Of a stretch of DNA of 64,000 nt, positions 45,601-54,308 are shown piece by piece (the first letter of the stretch is position 1; every line of letters starts with the position of its first letter). A program made the position numbers and the translations under genes. A model generated the notes under the pieces. The model did not search any database. It saw only the letters and a list, made by a program, of their open reading frames with translations, and had not been told where the DNA came from. Location of the stretch: assembly GCF_001276715.1 (NCBI RefSeq), contig NZ_LIUQ01000006.1, positions 2,707-66,706 of the forward strand. Reading direction: 5' to 3'. Source of the DNA: Planktothricoides sp. SR001 (GTDB lineage: Bacteria > Cyanobacteriota > Cyanobacteriia > Cyanobacteriales > Laspinemataceae).

Positions 45601-46426
45601 GGATGACTTATTTTTGCGGGCAGCGGAGGCTGATGAACCGGAAGAACATAACTTTATTCGCAAACACGCTTTAGCTTTAAAAGCGAAGGGAGTTGAGAAT
45701 GTTTCGGCGCGATTATTTTCTAATCCTGCCGGTGATTTTGGGTCTTTGGTTAATGACCAAGTAGTTGATGGGAGTTGGGAAAATGGCGATGAGTTGGCAA
45801 AGACTTGGGAAAGTCGGAATATGTTTAGTTATGGCCGTAAAGATAAAGGTCAAGCCCGACCAGAAGTGATGGCAGAGTTGTTAAAAACGAGCGATCGCAT
45901 TGTGCAACAAATCGACTCGGTAGAATATGGTTTAACAGATATCCAAGAATATTATGCCAACACGGGAGGTTTAAAACGGGCAGCGGAAAAACAAAGCGGC
46001 AAAAAAGTCAAAGCTAGTTTTGTGGAAAGCTTTTCTAAAGATACCAATCCCCGAAATTTAGACGACTTGTTACGGTTAGAATATCGTACCAAATTATTAA
46101 ACCCTAAATGGGCGGATGCAATGGCCAATCAAGGGTCAGGTGGGGCTTATGAAATATCCCAGCGGATGACTGCTTTAATTGGTTGGGGAGGAACCGTAGA
46201 TTTTCAAGAATCATGGGTTTACGATCAATCCGCCGAAACTTATGCTTTAGACCCAGAAATGGCGGCTAAATTACGCAAGTCTAACCCGGAAGCTTTTCGG
46301 AATATTATCGGACGAATGTTAGAAGCCCACGGGCGAGGATTTTGGCATCCGTCCGAGGAAAAATTAGAGAAGCTGCGGGCTTTATATGATTTAACCGAGG
46401 ACGAAATAGAAGGAGTTAGCGTGTAA
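42695..46426 (+). CDS. bchH: Magnesium chelatase subunit H (BchH/ChlH family)
   Basis: Large subunit of Mg-protoporphyrin IX chelatase, which binds protoporphyrin and, with the I and D ATPase subunits, inserts Mg in the first chlorophyll-specific step. I start at the Met at 42695 (MKRIVLITGFEAFNADLYRK), where similarity begins, giving 1243 residues. Visible segments are the porphyrin-binding central region (HFGMHGTVEWLPGSPLGNTGYSWSD), PTGRNIHALDPYRMPSPAAY, and the C-terminal MTALIGWGGTVDFQESWVYDQ and AHGRGFWHPSEEKLEKLRALYD typical of the family. The length is closer to BchH than to the roughly 1330-residue ChlH usual in cyanobacteria, so it may be a second paralogue. CobN is a related alternative but fits less well. 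Confidence 0.85.
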   Translation: MKRIVLITGFEAFNADLYRKAAQIATSRCPDLEIRVFCDRDITTDPTAVETALKGADVFFASLIFDYEQVLWLRERAQNIPIRLIFESALELMALTQLGKFVIGDKPKGMPKPVQFILSKFSSGREEDKLAGYISFLKTGPKLLKFIPIGKVQDLRNWLIIYGYWNAGGIENVAAMCWTLAEKYLGLTVGEIPPPQETPNMGLLHPELEGYFESPRQYLEWYFSRPGFRLWEIPETETSLTKKKPVVGILLYRKHVITKQPYIPQLIHQFEQGGIVPVPIFINGVEGHVAVRDWMTTSYEQMQRKQGNISIPSLSPEAVEVDTIVSTIGFPLVGGPAGSMEAGRQIEIAQKILTAKNIPYIIAAPLLIQDIHSWTRQGIGGLQSVVLYALPELDGAIDTIPLGGLVGENIYLIPDRVQRLTGRIKNWVNLRQTPPSKRKVAIILYGFPPGYGATGTAALLNVPRSLLNLLNALKTQGYTVGDLPEDGEQIIRQVKEADEAIASEGQSFSANRKKMGNLTTTVNVKSLEKWLGYLLTTRIEKQWKSLTDTGIKTYDDQFQIGGIHLGNIWIGVQPPLGISGDPMRLMFERDMTPHPQYAAFYKWLQNEFQPHAIVHFGMHGTVEWLPGSPLGNTGYSWSDILLGNLPNLYIYAANNPSESILAKRRGYGVLISHNVPPYGRAGLYKELITLRDLIAEYREDPQKNSALQEAICQKIVDTGLDSDRPLPEAKKLGIEFTVENARMFSMEVLRNYFIQVYEYLQVVEQRLFSSGLHILGQPPEPDQLKSYLDAYFGENQSPNSAEPEKSGTVTQIQDLLMQNTDEMTNLLRGLNGEYIPPAPGGDLLRDGPGVLPTGRNIHALDPYRMPSPAAYERGREIAKKIIAQNVQENGQYPETVAVMLWGLDAIKTKGESLGILLELVGAEPLKEGTGRIVRYELKPLAEVGHPRIDVLANLSGIFRDSFVNIIELLDDLFLRAAEADEPEEHNFIRKHALALKAKGVENVSARLFSNPAGDFGSLVNDQVVDGSWENGDELAKTWESRNMFSYGRKDKGQARPEVMAELLKTSDRIVQQIDSVEYGLTDIQEYYANTGGLKRAAEKQSGKKVKASFVESFSKDTNPRNLDDLLRLEYRTKLLNPKWADAMANQGSGGAYEISQRMTALIGWGGTVDFQESWVYDQSAETYALDPEMAAKLRKSNPEAFRNIIGRMLEAHGRGFWHPSEEKLEKLRALYDLTEDEIEGVSV

Positions 46427-46436
46427 TAATTCCTCA

Positions 46437-46504
46437 AGAAACCGGGTTTCTGGTCTGGGCGATCGAATAAGTTGTCTTCTTAGGTAAAAAAACCCGGTTT
46501 CTCG
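46437..46504. repeat. CCCGGTTT element after bchH
   Basis: GAAACCGGGTTTCTGG and AAACCCGGTTTCTC palindromes about 35 bp apart, in the gap before the lipoprotein gene. Confidence 0.7.
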
Positions 46505-46536
46505 GTTACTGTAATATGGATATAAAGGAATATATG

Positions 46537-47037
46537 ATGAGAAAAATCAGCTTGACAGGATTAGCGATCGCCTTCCTATTTTTCGGTAATTTACTAGGGT
46601 GTTCCAGCCCCGTTACCGGGGAAACCAAAAATGGGCAAACGAACAATGAATCAGCCGAAATAAATATGCAACAAAATACTCCAGAAATCAAAGGAGAACA
46701 GGTGACATTAACAGGTGTGGTTATTCGCAAATCTTGGAATAAAAGCTATGAGTCTTGGAACGCGGGAGGCGGTGATTATTTCGTCCTAGATGTAGGAGAT
46801 ACGGAAATAGCAGAACGTTCCGCTGAGGAAGGGGTAATTTTACGCGGTTCTGATGCGGTAGACTGGGAAAGTTTTGCAGATTATGAGGGTCAAAGGGTGC
46901 AAGTTGAAGGCTATTTTATCGAAGCACAACCGTATGTCCCCCAAAGTCCAATGGAACAATATCCTATGGGTATGGATGGGAAACCTTTACCCCGTGGGAG
47001 TGGTTTTCAAGTTGATGCTATTCAGATTTTGAATTGA
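46537..47037 (+). CDS. Lipoprotein with possible OB-fold domain
   Basis: I start at the Met at 46537 (MRKISLTG), 7 bp after an AAAGGA ribosome site; earlier Met codons at 46534 and 46516 are possible. The signal peptide ends in the lipobox NLLGC. The remaining 140 residues or so carry a beta-rich domain (VTLTGVVIRKSWNKSYESW, DYFVLDVGD, YEGQRVQVEGYFIEAQPY) that looks like a small OB-type fold. No specific family recognised. A good intrinsic terminator follows. Confidence 0.72.
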   Translation: MRKISLTGLAIAFLFFGNLLGCSSPVTGETKNGQTNNESAEINMQQNTPEIKGEQVTLTGVVIRKSWNKSYESWNAGGGDYFVLDVGDTEIAERSAEEGVILRGSDAVDWESFADYEGQRVQVEGYFIEAQPYVPQSPMEQYPMGMDGKPLPRGSGFQVDAIQILN

Positions 47038-47063
47038 TGATGATTTAGGATGTTAGAAAAAGG

Positions 47064-47102
47064 CGCTCGGCGAAATTATCCCAATTTTGCCGAGTGTTTT
47101 TT
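47064..47102 (+). terminator. Intrinsic terminator
   Basis: Stem CGCTCGGCGAAATT pairing with AATTTTGCCGAGTG around a short loop, followed by TTTTTT. It ends the lipoprotein transcript. Confidence 0.85.
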
Positions 47103-47322
47103 GTTCAAAAAATAAGACAATTTTATCGGTAAATAGCCATCCTAAAACAACGGCGAAATAAGCGATCAAGCCTCTCTTTCCCAAAAATAGAGAGTGTTGC
47201 TCAACAGTTCAGTTCATCCTGCACGGATAGCTACATAATAAATACACAAGGAAGAAATACACAAGCAAGCGATCGCTGGAGATTATTTATGTTATACTTA
47301 AACTATATAAACTGCAATAAAC

Positions 47323-48147
47323 ATGAAAACTGACAGTATTTTTTACCGCCTAGTTTTGGAATTCCCTCAAAGCTTTTTTGAATTAATCGGGAATGAGTCA
47401 TCAGAGGCGACTCGGTATGAATTTACATCGAGGGAAGTCAAACAACTGGCTTTTCGATTAGATGGGTTATTTTTACCCACCACTAACGAGGAATATCGCC
47501 CTTTTTATCTGGTTGAAGTGCAGTTTCAACCGGACGATACATTATACTATCGTCTATTTAGTGAACTGTTTCTCTATTTAAAGCAATACCAAACGCCATT
47601 CCCTTGGAATGTGGTGGTAATTTATCCTACTCGTAGTATAGAAAGAGAAGTGGCTGTTCAATTTGGCGATTTACTCAATCTAAACCGGGTAAAACGAGTC
47701 TATTTAGATGAGTTAGGGGAGATAGGCGATCGCTCTTTGGGAGTTGGACTTGTTAAGCTAGTTGTAGAAGAACCAGATCAAGCGGTCGATCGGGCTAAAG
47801 GTTTAATCCAACAAGCAAAGCAAGAGTTAACTAATGAACAAATTCAGCGAAACTTGGTGGATTTAATCGAAACGATCATTGTCTATAAATTACCTAAAAA
47901 AAGTAGAGAGGAGATTGAAGCAATGTTTGGCTTAAGTGAGTTGAAACAAACCAAGGTATATCAGGAAGCTTATTTAGAAGGTGAGGAAAAAGGGGAACAA
48001 AAAGGTGAGGAAAAAACCAAATTAAAAGCGATTCCTGCTTTGCTTAAGGAGGGTTTGACTGTTGAACAAATAGCCCGCGCCTTAGATTTACCTTTGGCGG
48101 TGGTTCAGCAAGTGGCCACAGAAACAAATAAGTCAAATAATTCTTAA
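47323..48147 (+). CDS. DUF2887 / Rpn-type nuclease-like protein
   Basis: A 274-residue member of the DUF2887 branch of the Rpn (PD-(D/E)XK) proteins, often annotated as putative transposases but lacking a DDE core. Motifs: DSIFYRLVLEFPQSFFELIG, FRLDGLFLP and FYLVEVQFQPDDTLYYRLFSELFLYL (the D...ExQ active-site pattern), then IYKLPKKSREEIEAMFGL. The C-terminus has charged tandem GEEKGEQKGEEK residues and a helical ending (LTVEQIARALDLPLAVVQQV). These proteins are common in many copies in cyanobacteria. No inverted repeats marking an insertion sequence were seen around it. Confidence 0.85.
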   Translation: MKTDSIFYRLVLEFPQSFFELIGNESSEATRYEFTSREVKQLAFRLDGLFLPTTNEEYRPFYLVEVQFQPDDTLYYRLFSELFLYLKQYQTPFPWNVVVIYPTRSIEREVAVQFGDLLNLNRVKRVYLDELGEIGDRSLGVGLVKLVVEEPDQAVDRAKGLIQQAKQELTNEQIQRNLVDLIETIIVYKLPKKSREEIEAMFGLSELKQTKVYQEAYLEGEEKGEQKGEEKTKLKAIPALLKEGLTVEQIARALDLPLAVVQQVATETNKSNNS

Positions 48148-48190
48148 GATTTAGGAAATTAACCGTAATTTCCAGAAAGATATTTACCAC

Positions 48191-48261
48191 TTCAGACACA
48201 GAGAGCACAGAGAATACAGAGATGTCCTGGCTTTGTGTTTTCTGTGTTTTCTGTGTCTGAA
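48191..48261. repeat. Long imperfect inverted repeat
   Basis: Arms of 31 bases, starting TTCAGACACAGAG on the left and ending CTGTGTCTGAA on the right, with about five mismatches and a 9-base loop. It lies just before the P-loop ATPase gene and could form a strong hairpin in either strand. Confidence 0.8.
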
Positions 48262-48347
48262 TTAGTTAGATCGATCGCATCAGCCAGAATTTGAGGCAAA
48301 CTAGAAGAAGAATTACTATTAGATCCAAACAGATAACCCAACCCCAA

Positions 48348-50309
48348 ATGGCCGAATGTTCGATTTCATTATTGCAAGAGATCCATGAGGCGATCGCCGC
48401 AGATAACCCCTTTGCCCGACCCCCGGTAGTCACTGACCAAGACATCTGGGGCGAACCCTTCCCGGATCTCACCACCCTGAACCGTCATGCGAGTGATGCG
48501 GTCTTAAAACTGCTGACGGCAAATTCTTGTTATCCCAAACTGACCTCGATCGCGATTACAGGTTCCACCGGGACGGGCAAAAGTCATATAATTGGACGCA
48601 TTCGCCATCACCTGAAAACTCATCCGGGCAACTTATTTATCTACGTCTCTTTAGGCCAATATACCGATGCCAACTTGTTGCGTTACCAATTCCAACAAAC
48701 CATCGTCAATGGGTTGCGGCAAAAAGGCAGTCAAGGGGTGATGCAATGGTGGCAACTGGCAGCGGAAATTGCCAACCAAACCTTAAAAGTGGTGAACCCA
48801 GAGGCCAGAGTTTTTCATCCTTTGGAGTTAGTAAAAAACCTCCAAGGGAATAACTTGGCGAAAAACCAAGCCTGGATTAATCAACTGACCGAAGCCTTTT
48901 TCAGAATTAAACCGAATATTGGCGAACCGGATATCCTTCGCGGGATTATCTGGACTCTTTGTAATGCCCAAACTCCTTATGCTTTGAAATGGTTAGCGGG
49001 TCATCCCCTGACCACGGAAAAAGCCGAACAATTGGGGCTGCCGAATCACACGGACAAATACCGGGATACCGATGCTTGGGAAACCGTGGTGCAACTTTTA
49101 ACTTTAATTAGTGATTATTATGGGGTGATTATTTGTTTTGATGAGGTGGAATCTAGGGATAAAGGAGAGGCAGGGTTAAAACGAGAAAGAATTGTGGCCA
49201 GTTTGGTGAAAAGATTGTTTGATACGATTCCCCGATCGCAACTCAATCATCCCCTGATTCTGTTAACAGTAATGACCCCGCAAACTTGGCACAACAAAGT
49301 GCTAAATTTGCCCCAAGGAATTCCCTCTTATTTATCAGATATGGGCGTTCCAATTCGGTTACGACAAATGGTGGATGAGGAAATTGTCCAGTTAATTGCC
49401 CTTTGGCTGCAAAATTTTTATCAAGCGTACCAGCTAACCCCACCAACTCCGGTCTATCCGTTTGATGCAGATCAGCTAAAAGCATTAGGTCGGGAACAGC
49501 TTACCGTTCGGCAAATTTTAACCTGGTGTGCGGATAATGTGCAGTCCGTGGAAGTTTCCCCAGCCGAACAGATCGAACGGCTATTTGCCCGGGCTAATAG
49601 TTTAGACCATGAAGGGTTAAGCGAGGCAGAAGTCGATCGCGCTTTGACCGATCGCTTTTTATTAACGGATATTCTGGAATTTTCCCTAGAGTTGGCGATC
49701 GGACAAACCATTGGGAGTGTAACCCTGGAAGGGGTTGACCGTTTGCCGAGTGAAAAACAACGGAAATATATCCAATTACAAGCGATCGCCAAAGAAAATG
49801 GCCAAATCGTGAAAATTGGCATCGCGATCGCCCCACAAAACCATCCCCAAAGCCTTTGTGCCACCTTAAAACGCCTTGTGGAATATGAAAAATTTGACTT
49901 AACCAAAGGTTGTATATTGAGTTCTGAAAATCCAGCAATTCCGACCCATTGGCAAGCCTACGGTTATCTAACGAAATTATGTTCTCAAATGGGGGGAAAA
50001 TGGGTCAAATTACAACGGGCAGATTTGAAACCCTTATTAGCCTTATGGCAGGTTTATCAACAAAGGTCTGATTATGGATTAACCGCCGAACAAGTTTATC
50101 AGTTTGCCCGATCGCACCAAATTATCGCCAAAAATCCCCTACTATGGGCAATTTTCACCAATTCCACCCCAGCGATCGCCCCCGACTCTCTGGAAGAAAA
50201 GCCACTTCCAGACCTGTTTACCGCCGAATATTCCTACTCAGACTTCGACTTAGCCCCGTTAGATTTAGGGTTAATCAGTGAATTGCCGGAAGACTCTGCT
50301 GATACCTGA
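48348..50309 (+). CDS. Unrecognised P-loop ATPase
   Basis: I start at the Met at 48348 (MAECSISLLQ); the frame is open from a TTG at 48291. The 653-residue product has a Walker A motif, GSTGTGKSH, at about residues 72-80 and a Walker B-like YGVIICFDEVES near residue 260. Next comes an Arg-finger-like stretch (RERIVASLVKRLFDTIPRS), then sensor-like LILLTVMTPQTW. The C-terminal third (GKWVKLQRADLKPLLALWQVYQQ and neighbouring strands) is not recognised; a strand-rich region (QIVKIGIAIAP) may form a nuclease-like or nucleic-acid-binding fold. AAA-type ATPases of this layout occur in anti-phage systems, but no partner gene of a known system is adjacent. Function unknown. Confidence 0.7.
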   Translation: MAECSISLLQEIHEAIAADNPFARPPVVTDQDIWGEPFPDLTTLNRHASDAVLKLLTANSCYPKLTSIAITGSTGTGKSHIIGRIRHHLKTHPGNLFIYVSLGQYTDANLLRYQFQQTIVNGLRQKGSQGVMQWWQLAAEIANQTLKVVNPEARVFHPLELVKNLQGNNLAKNQAWINQLTEAFFRIKPNIGEPDILRGIIWTLCNAQTPYALKWLAGHPLTTEKAEQLGLPNHTDKYRDTDAWETVVQLLTLISDYYGVIICFDEVESRDKGEAGLKRERIVASLVKRLFDTIPRSQLNHPLILLTVMTPQTWHNKVLNLPQGIPSYLSDMGVPIRLRQMVDEEIVQLIALWLQNFYQAYQLTPPTPVYPFDADQLKALGREQLTVRQILTWCADNVQSVEVSPAEQIERLFARANSLDHEGLSEAEVDRALTDRFLLTDILEFSLELAIGQTIGSVTLEGVDRLPSEKQRKYIQLQAIAKENGQIVKIGIAIAPQNHPQSLCATLKRLVEYEKFDLTKGCILSSENPAIPTHWQAYGYLTKLCSQMGGKWVKLQRADLKPLLALWQVYQQRSDYGLTAEQVYQFARSHQIIAKNPLLWAIFTNSTPAIAPDSLEEKPLPDLFTAEYSYSDFDLAPLDLGLISELPEDSADT

Positions 50310-50637
50310 CTTTTACCATTGCGGATATAGCAACACACCTGCGGAAACCAATCAACAGCGATCGCGTCTGAAAAAAAACACTAAAAAACACTTTTCCATC
50401 TACTACCAAAGGCTAGTATCAAAGGCACATTGCCGTCATCTCTCGGTGTCTGATTCATCGGTGTCTGATTCATCGGTGTCTGATTCATCGGTGTCAGATT
50501 AATTTGTGTCACACACTTTTCTTCAACTCAGGTGTATCGCCATTAGCTTTTAATTAACTAATTTAAATAACAGTAGGCTGGGCAATGCCCACCCTACGAC
50601 TCTACTGCAACTGTTGAAATCAAAAAGGTGAGTAAAA
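50310..50637. other. Gene-free region with a 15-bp tandem repeat
   Basis: Holds nearly four copies of a 15-bp unit, CGGTGTCTGATTCAT, at 50444-50501, and a palindrome TGGGCAATGCCCACCCTAC near 50578-50598. No gene was seen. Confidence 0.7.
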
Positions 50638-50850
50638 ATGCTGAGTTCTTCTTTCATTGCTTTGGCGATCGCCTTTGGAATGGGACTACTATCCCTGTCA
50701 TCTCAGGAAGAAATTGCCACGGTTCTCTGTGGGGCGATCGCGATTATCTGCTTCATTTTGTCCCTAGTGCTCGCATCTTGGCAAATCCAGTTAGCCCTAG
50801 TTCTCCTATTGATAGGTACTTATAACTACCGCTTAAGTCTCGATCCCTAA
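50638..50850 (+). CDS. Small membrane protein (70 aa)
   Basis: Two predicted transmembrane helices (SSSFIALAIAFGMGLLSL and IATVLCGAIAIICFILSLVLA, continuing into a third hydrophobic stretch LALVLLLIGTY). An AAAGGTGAG ribosome site lies 5-6 bases before the ATG. Not recognised. Confidence 0.6.
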   Translation: MLSSSFIALAIAFGMGLLSLSSQEEIATVLCGAIAIICFILSLVLASWQIQLALVLLLIGTYNYRLSLDP

Positions 50851-51038
50851 ATCAGCGATCGCCCATTAGCCCATAGACTTACCGAATTAACTTCATATAA
50901 CTAAACATTCCGATAAATTTTGTAAAAATTTGACAAATGATGTGACAATTTAATAAGCATCTGTTACATTTATTTGAACCATCAGCCAAACCCGAGGCTG
51001 AAAAAAACAATGTAAATTAGTCCAAGAGGCACAAAACT

Positions 51039-51239
51039 ATGTGGCAACTTCTCCCAATCATTCTGCTGCCCATCGCTACCATCGCGATCGCCTATATCCT
51101 AGAATTTTCCACCTACTTGTTAAGTCAGGTCTGGGTTTTGTCCAGCATGATCCCCAACTGGATCCCCACCGTTGTCCTGCTGATCCTGGTAGTCTTCACC
51201 TACCGCAGTCTCAAAGCATCTTCAAGTCAGGATATTTAA
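51039..51239 (+). CDS. Small membrane protein (66 aa)
   Basis: Two hydrophobic segments (LLPIILLPIATIAIAYILEF and IPTVVLLILVVFTY) with a short loop. The gene starts at an ATG 4-5 bp after ACAAAACT; no strong ribosome site. Not recognised. Confidence 0.5.
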   Translation: MWQLLPIILLPIATIAIAYILEFSTYLLSQVWVLSSMIPNWIPTVVLLILVVFTYRSLKASSSQDI

Positions 51240-51253
51240 CTCGATCCTGAGTG

Positions 51254-51318
51254 AGTGTTCACTATTCACTTCATTATTTGTTATTTATTATTCATTATTC
51301 ATTATTTGTTATTTGTTA
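51254..51318. repeat. ATTTGTT/ATTCATT tandem tract
   Basis: Imperfect heptamers of TTATTCA and TTATTTG type downstream of the small membrane protein gene. The rest of the gap to 51534 holds nothing I can name. Confidence 0.6.
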
Positions 51319-51534
51319 CTCGTCACAGTGAACCAACAACCAAAGAATCCCTACGCAACAACCAACAACAGATAACAAATCTGATAGTTAAAAAGCGATC
51401 GCCACAAATCAAAGCGTTTGCCACTATACTGACTTAAGAATTTTTCTAGCTGGGATAGGGCTTTTAGCCGGATCAAGCCAGAAAATGTTCGGATGATTTA
51501 CCTTAACTCTTAGATGGATAGGGCATATTTGTAG

Positions 51535-52062
51535 ATGAAGATTTTAGATTCGCAAGGGCGCTTATTTGGTAAATTAAGCATCTTAGATATTGGTGCAGGA
51601 TTGGTGATTTTGCTGGTAGTCATCGGCATCTTTTTTCTGCCGGGGAAAACCGGGTCAGTCGCGCAAATTGGCGTCACCACAAAACCCGTAGAAATGGATG
51701 TGCTGGTTCGGGGACTGAGTGTGCGTAACCCGAATGGTTTAATTAAAGAATTTGAGAAAAACAAAAAAGCCAATATCATTATCCGCAATCAGCCTCACGG
51801 TGAAGTTGAGGTCACGGCTGTAAAACGACTCGTCGATGAGTTGGCCGTACCGCAACCCGATGGCACCCTAAAAGTCCTCCCAGATCCACGAGTGGAGGAT
51901 TCTTATCGCCTGAATATGATTTTAACCATTGCGGGAAAAGCGACCATGACGGAGACAGGCCCAGTTTTAGGGAATAACAAGTTAAAAATTGGCACATCTG
52001 TGGAACTCGATGGCCTACTGTATAACTTCAATGGCAGTGTGATCGAGGTGCGAGTCAAATAA
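51535..52062 (+). CDS. DUF4330 domain protein
   Basis: A 175-residue protein with an N-terminal membrane anchor (LSILDIGAGLVILLVVIGIFFL) and a beta-rich domain matching DUF4330 (DVLVRGLSV, ANIIIRNQPHGEVEVTAVKRL, LNMILTIAGKATMTETGPVLGNNKLKIGTSVELDG, YNFNGSVIEVRV). Length is normal. Function unknown; the family is widespread in cyanobacteria. Confidence 0.82.
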   Translation: MKILDSQGRLFGKLSILDIGAGLVILLVVIGIFFLPGKTGSVAQIGVTTKPVEMDVLVRGLSVRNPNGLIKEFEKNKKANIIIRNQPHGEVEVTAVKRLVDELAVPQPDGTLKVLPDPRVEDSYRLNMILTIAGKATMTETGPVLGNNKLKIGTSVELDGLLYNFNGSVIEVRVK

Positions 52063-52077
52063 TATTGGTTATTGGTT

Positions 52078-52134
52078 ATTGGTTATTTGTTATTTTACCC
52101 TGGCATAGACAATCACGAATAACAAATAACCAAT
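52078..52134. terminator. Inverted repeat between convergent genes
   Basis: A perfect 17-bp inverted repeat (ATTGGTTATTTGTTATT and its complement) with a 23-base loop, placed between the ends of the DUF4330 gene and the LuxR-type regulator. It may serve as a bidirectional terminator. Confidence 0.6.
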
Positions 52135-52140
52135 AATGAA

Positions 52141-52833
52141 TCAAGCCGAAACTAACCCCAGTTTTAGGGCTTTAACAATAGCTTGACTGCGATTTTTGAC
52201 TTGAAATTTTTCAAATATCGAGGTTAAATGAGCTTTAACAGTGGCGGTAGTGACACAAAGATTTTCAGCGATTTCTTCATTAGAAGCCCCTTGAACTAAC
52301 CACTGTAAAACTTCTTGTTCTCGTTCGGTTAAATAAACGGTTTTATTGCCGGTCAGAGAATGTCCCCCATAAAAGTGAAACATCCGAAAAAACCGCGTTA
52401 TCACTTCCGGGGCTAGATAAATTTCATCTTTAATCACGGTGGCGATCGCATCATATAATTGCTGGGCAACACAATCTTTAAACACATAACCCCATGCCCC
52501 CGATTCCATCGCTTTAAAGATTAATTCATCCTCGCGATGCGCCGATAAAACGATCGCTTTTCCTTTATACTTTAACTCTCTAAACTGATCCAAAGCATCA
52601 ATCCCATCTTGTTTGGGTAATTCCATATCCAATAATATAATCATCGGATGTTGTTCCGCTGCCAGTTTCACCCCTTGGGCGACGGAAGCGGCTTCCCCCA
52701 CTACATTAAATGTTAAACCACCATTGGCACTATAAAATGCCAGCAAAGTTTTTAATCCTTTGCGAAACATTGGTTCGTCATCCACTAATAAAATGGAAAT
52801 GATTTGTGGTAATTTTATTTCATAATTTAGCAT
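52141..52833 (-). CDS. NarL/LuxR-type response regulator
   Basis: A 230-residue two-component regulator. The receiver domain has the acidic pocket (ISILLVDDEPMF), the phospho-acceptor Asp in IILLDMELPKQDG, the Ser in IVLSAHRE and a switch segment GAWGYVFKDC. The output domain is a LuxR-type HTH (LTEREQEVLQWLVQGASNEEIAENLCVTTATVKAHLTSIFEKFQ). It lies 188 bp downstream of a histidine kinase gene on the same strand, probably its partner. Confidence 0.93.
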   Translation of the reverse strand: MLNYEIKLPQIISILLVDDEPMFRKGLKTLLAFYSANGGLTFNVVGEAASVAQGVKLAAEQHPMIILLDMELPKQDGIDALDQFRELKYKGKAIVLSAHREDELIFKAMESGAWGYVFKDCVAQQLYDAIATVIKDEIYLAPEVITRFFRMFHFYGGHSLTGNKTVYLTEREQEVLQWLVQGASNEEIAENLCVTTATVKAHLTSIFEKFQVKNRSQAIVKALKLGLVSA

Positions 52834-53021
52834 TACTTCTTCCTATTTTGTAGAGCGATATCAATGCCAGATCAATAGCAAACAATCATTGCAAAAATAT
52901 CTTTGGTTATTCTGGTTTGAAAAAAGCAACTCCATGAAATGAATCGATGTGTTGCCATAAATGGACGTTATTTAGTAAAATTACCTGATTGACTTTTTAA
53001 TTAATCCTAATTAATCCTATA

Positions 53022-54308
53022 TCAGCGAGCATACCGGGGCAAAACAACGGAAACTTGCCCCCCACCTTCGGGAAGATTTTCTAACCAAATCGACCCTTGA
53101 TGATCGAGGATAATTTTTTTAGCGATCGCCAATCCTAAACCTGTACCACCCGGACGCTTAGAATAGTAAGGAGTAAAGGCATTTTTCAGGTATTCGGGAG
53201 CAAATCCCGGTCCGCGATCGCTCATTTTAATCATCACTTCATTCCTAAATAGCCGCCAATGACAATTGACTACCCCGCCCACGGGACTAAATTCAATAGC
53301 ATTGCTCAACAAATTCTCAAAAACTTGTTCAATTTGCCAAGGTTCAAATTCAAATTCCAAAGGCGACTTTTCCCAAAAAAAGCTGACTTTTTTTTCAGCC
53401 AATTTATTCTCAAATAACCGATATATTTTTTCGATTATTTGCTGAAAATTTTGCACTTTAATATGGTTTTTTTTCGGTTTAGTGTAGTTTAATAGTTGAG
53501 TTAAATTTTGGCTCATATTCCGAACCGTATCACCAATAATCATAGCCTGTTCCTTAAAAATGGGATCTGACAGACCCCAATTCAAATTTTGAGCATAAAG
53601 CCCAATCATTCCCAGGTAATTTCTGAGTTGATGTTCGCTGCGTCCGATCGCAATTTCTAGTAACTGAATTTCCTCTTGTTGACGCTCGTGATCTCGACCC
53701 ATAACTAAATAATCACTGAGCAATTCAAATCGTTGTGCAGTGGCTTGTTGTTCCGCCGCCGAAAGCGGTTGATGCGCCCACAAAAGTAAATACTCATCTA
53801 CAGATTCGTCAGAAATGCAGAAGCGATCGCCATTTAAAGAGAGGGCTTTCTGAGGGGCGATCGCGGCGAAATTAGCGGAATTAGTTTCGGGAGAATAGGC
53901 CAAAAGTTCGCCAGAATTTTCTATATCGGATTTGTCCGTGGCATCGGTAGCAACTAAAGGATAAAAATAGAGATCCGGAGGAACATTTTGCCGATCGCTA
54001 TCTACATAATGTAGCCACAGTTCCGACTCGATCTCAGACAAGATTTGGCGATCGAACCCCGGACGTTCTTCGCGGACAACAGCCATTCGATGCCTATTCC
54101 CCAAGGGAGAGGGGCGATCGCGAAAAACCAACCAAGCACCCAGCAGGGGTAGTTGTTCGACTAACTGTGCTAATTGTCGCTGACAAACCTTGACCAAATT
54201 GCCAGATAGCTTAGGAGATGCATTGGGCGATGCCGAGGGCGATCGCGGGAGTGCTTGACTCCCCACCATCCCTGAAGATAAGTGCCGATCTAAACTCAAC
54301 TTTTGCAT
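53022..54308 (-). CDS. Sensor histidine kinase
   Basis: I start at the Met at 54308 (MQKLSLDRHL), which has a GAAGGTGAC ribosome site; the frame is open further upstream. The 428-residue product has a GAF-like N-terminal region (LPLLGAWLVFRDRPSP ... LYFYPLVA), a dimerisation helix with the phospho-acceptor His in GRSEHQLRNYLGMI, and a HATPase domain: N-box FENLLSNAIEFSP, G1 MSDRGPGFAPE, G2 GTGLGLAIAKKI. No transmembrane segment is obvious, so it is cytoplasmic. It faces away from the injection-system genes. The response regulator gene follows on the same strand. Confidence 0.92.
   Translation of the reverse strand: MQKLSLDRHLSSGMVGSQALPRSPSASPNASPKLSGNLVKVCQRQLAQLVEQLPLLGAWLVFRDRPSPLGNRHRMAVVREERPGFDRQILSEIESELWLHYVDSDRQNVPPDLYFYPLVATDATDKSDIENSGELLAYSPETNSANFAAIAPQKALSLNGDRFCISDESVDEYLLLWAHQPLSAAEQQATAQRFELLSDYLVMGRDHERQQEEIQLLEIAIGRSEHQLRNYLGMIGLYAQNLNWGLSDPIFKEQAMIIGDTVRNMSQNLTQLLNYTKPKKNHIKVQNFQQIIEKIYRLFENKLAEKKVSFFWEKSPLEFEFEPWQIEQVFENLLSNAIEFSPVGGVVNCHWRLFRNEVMIKMSDRGPGFAPEYLKNAFTPYYSKRPGGTGLGLAIAKKIILDHQGSIWLENLPEGGGQVSVVLPRYAR

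Noticed and set aside
47323..48147. DUF2887 gene as part of an insertion sequence
   Set aside because: No terminal inverted repeats or target duplication found around it, and no DDE motif.
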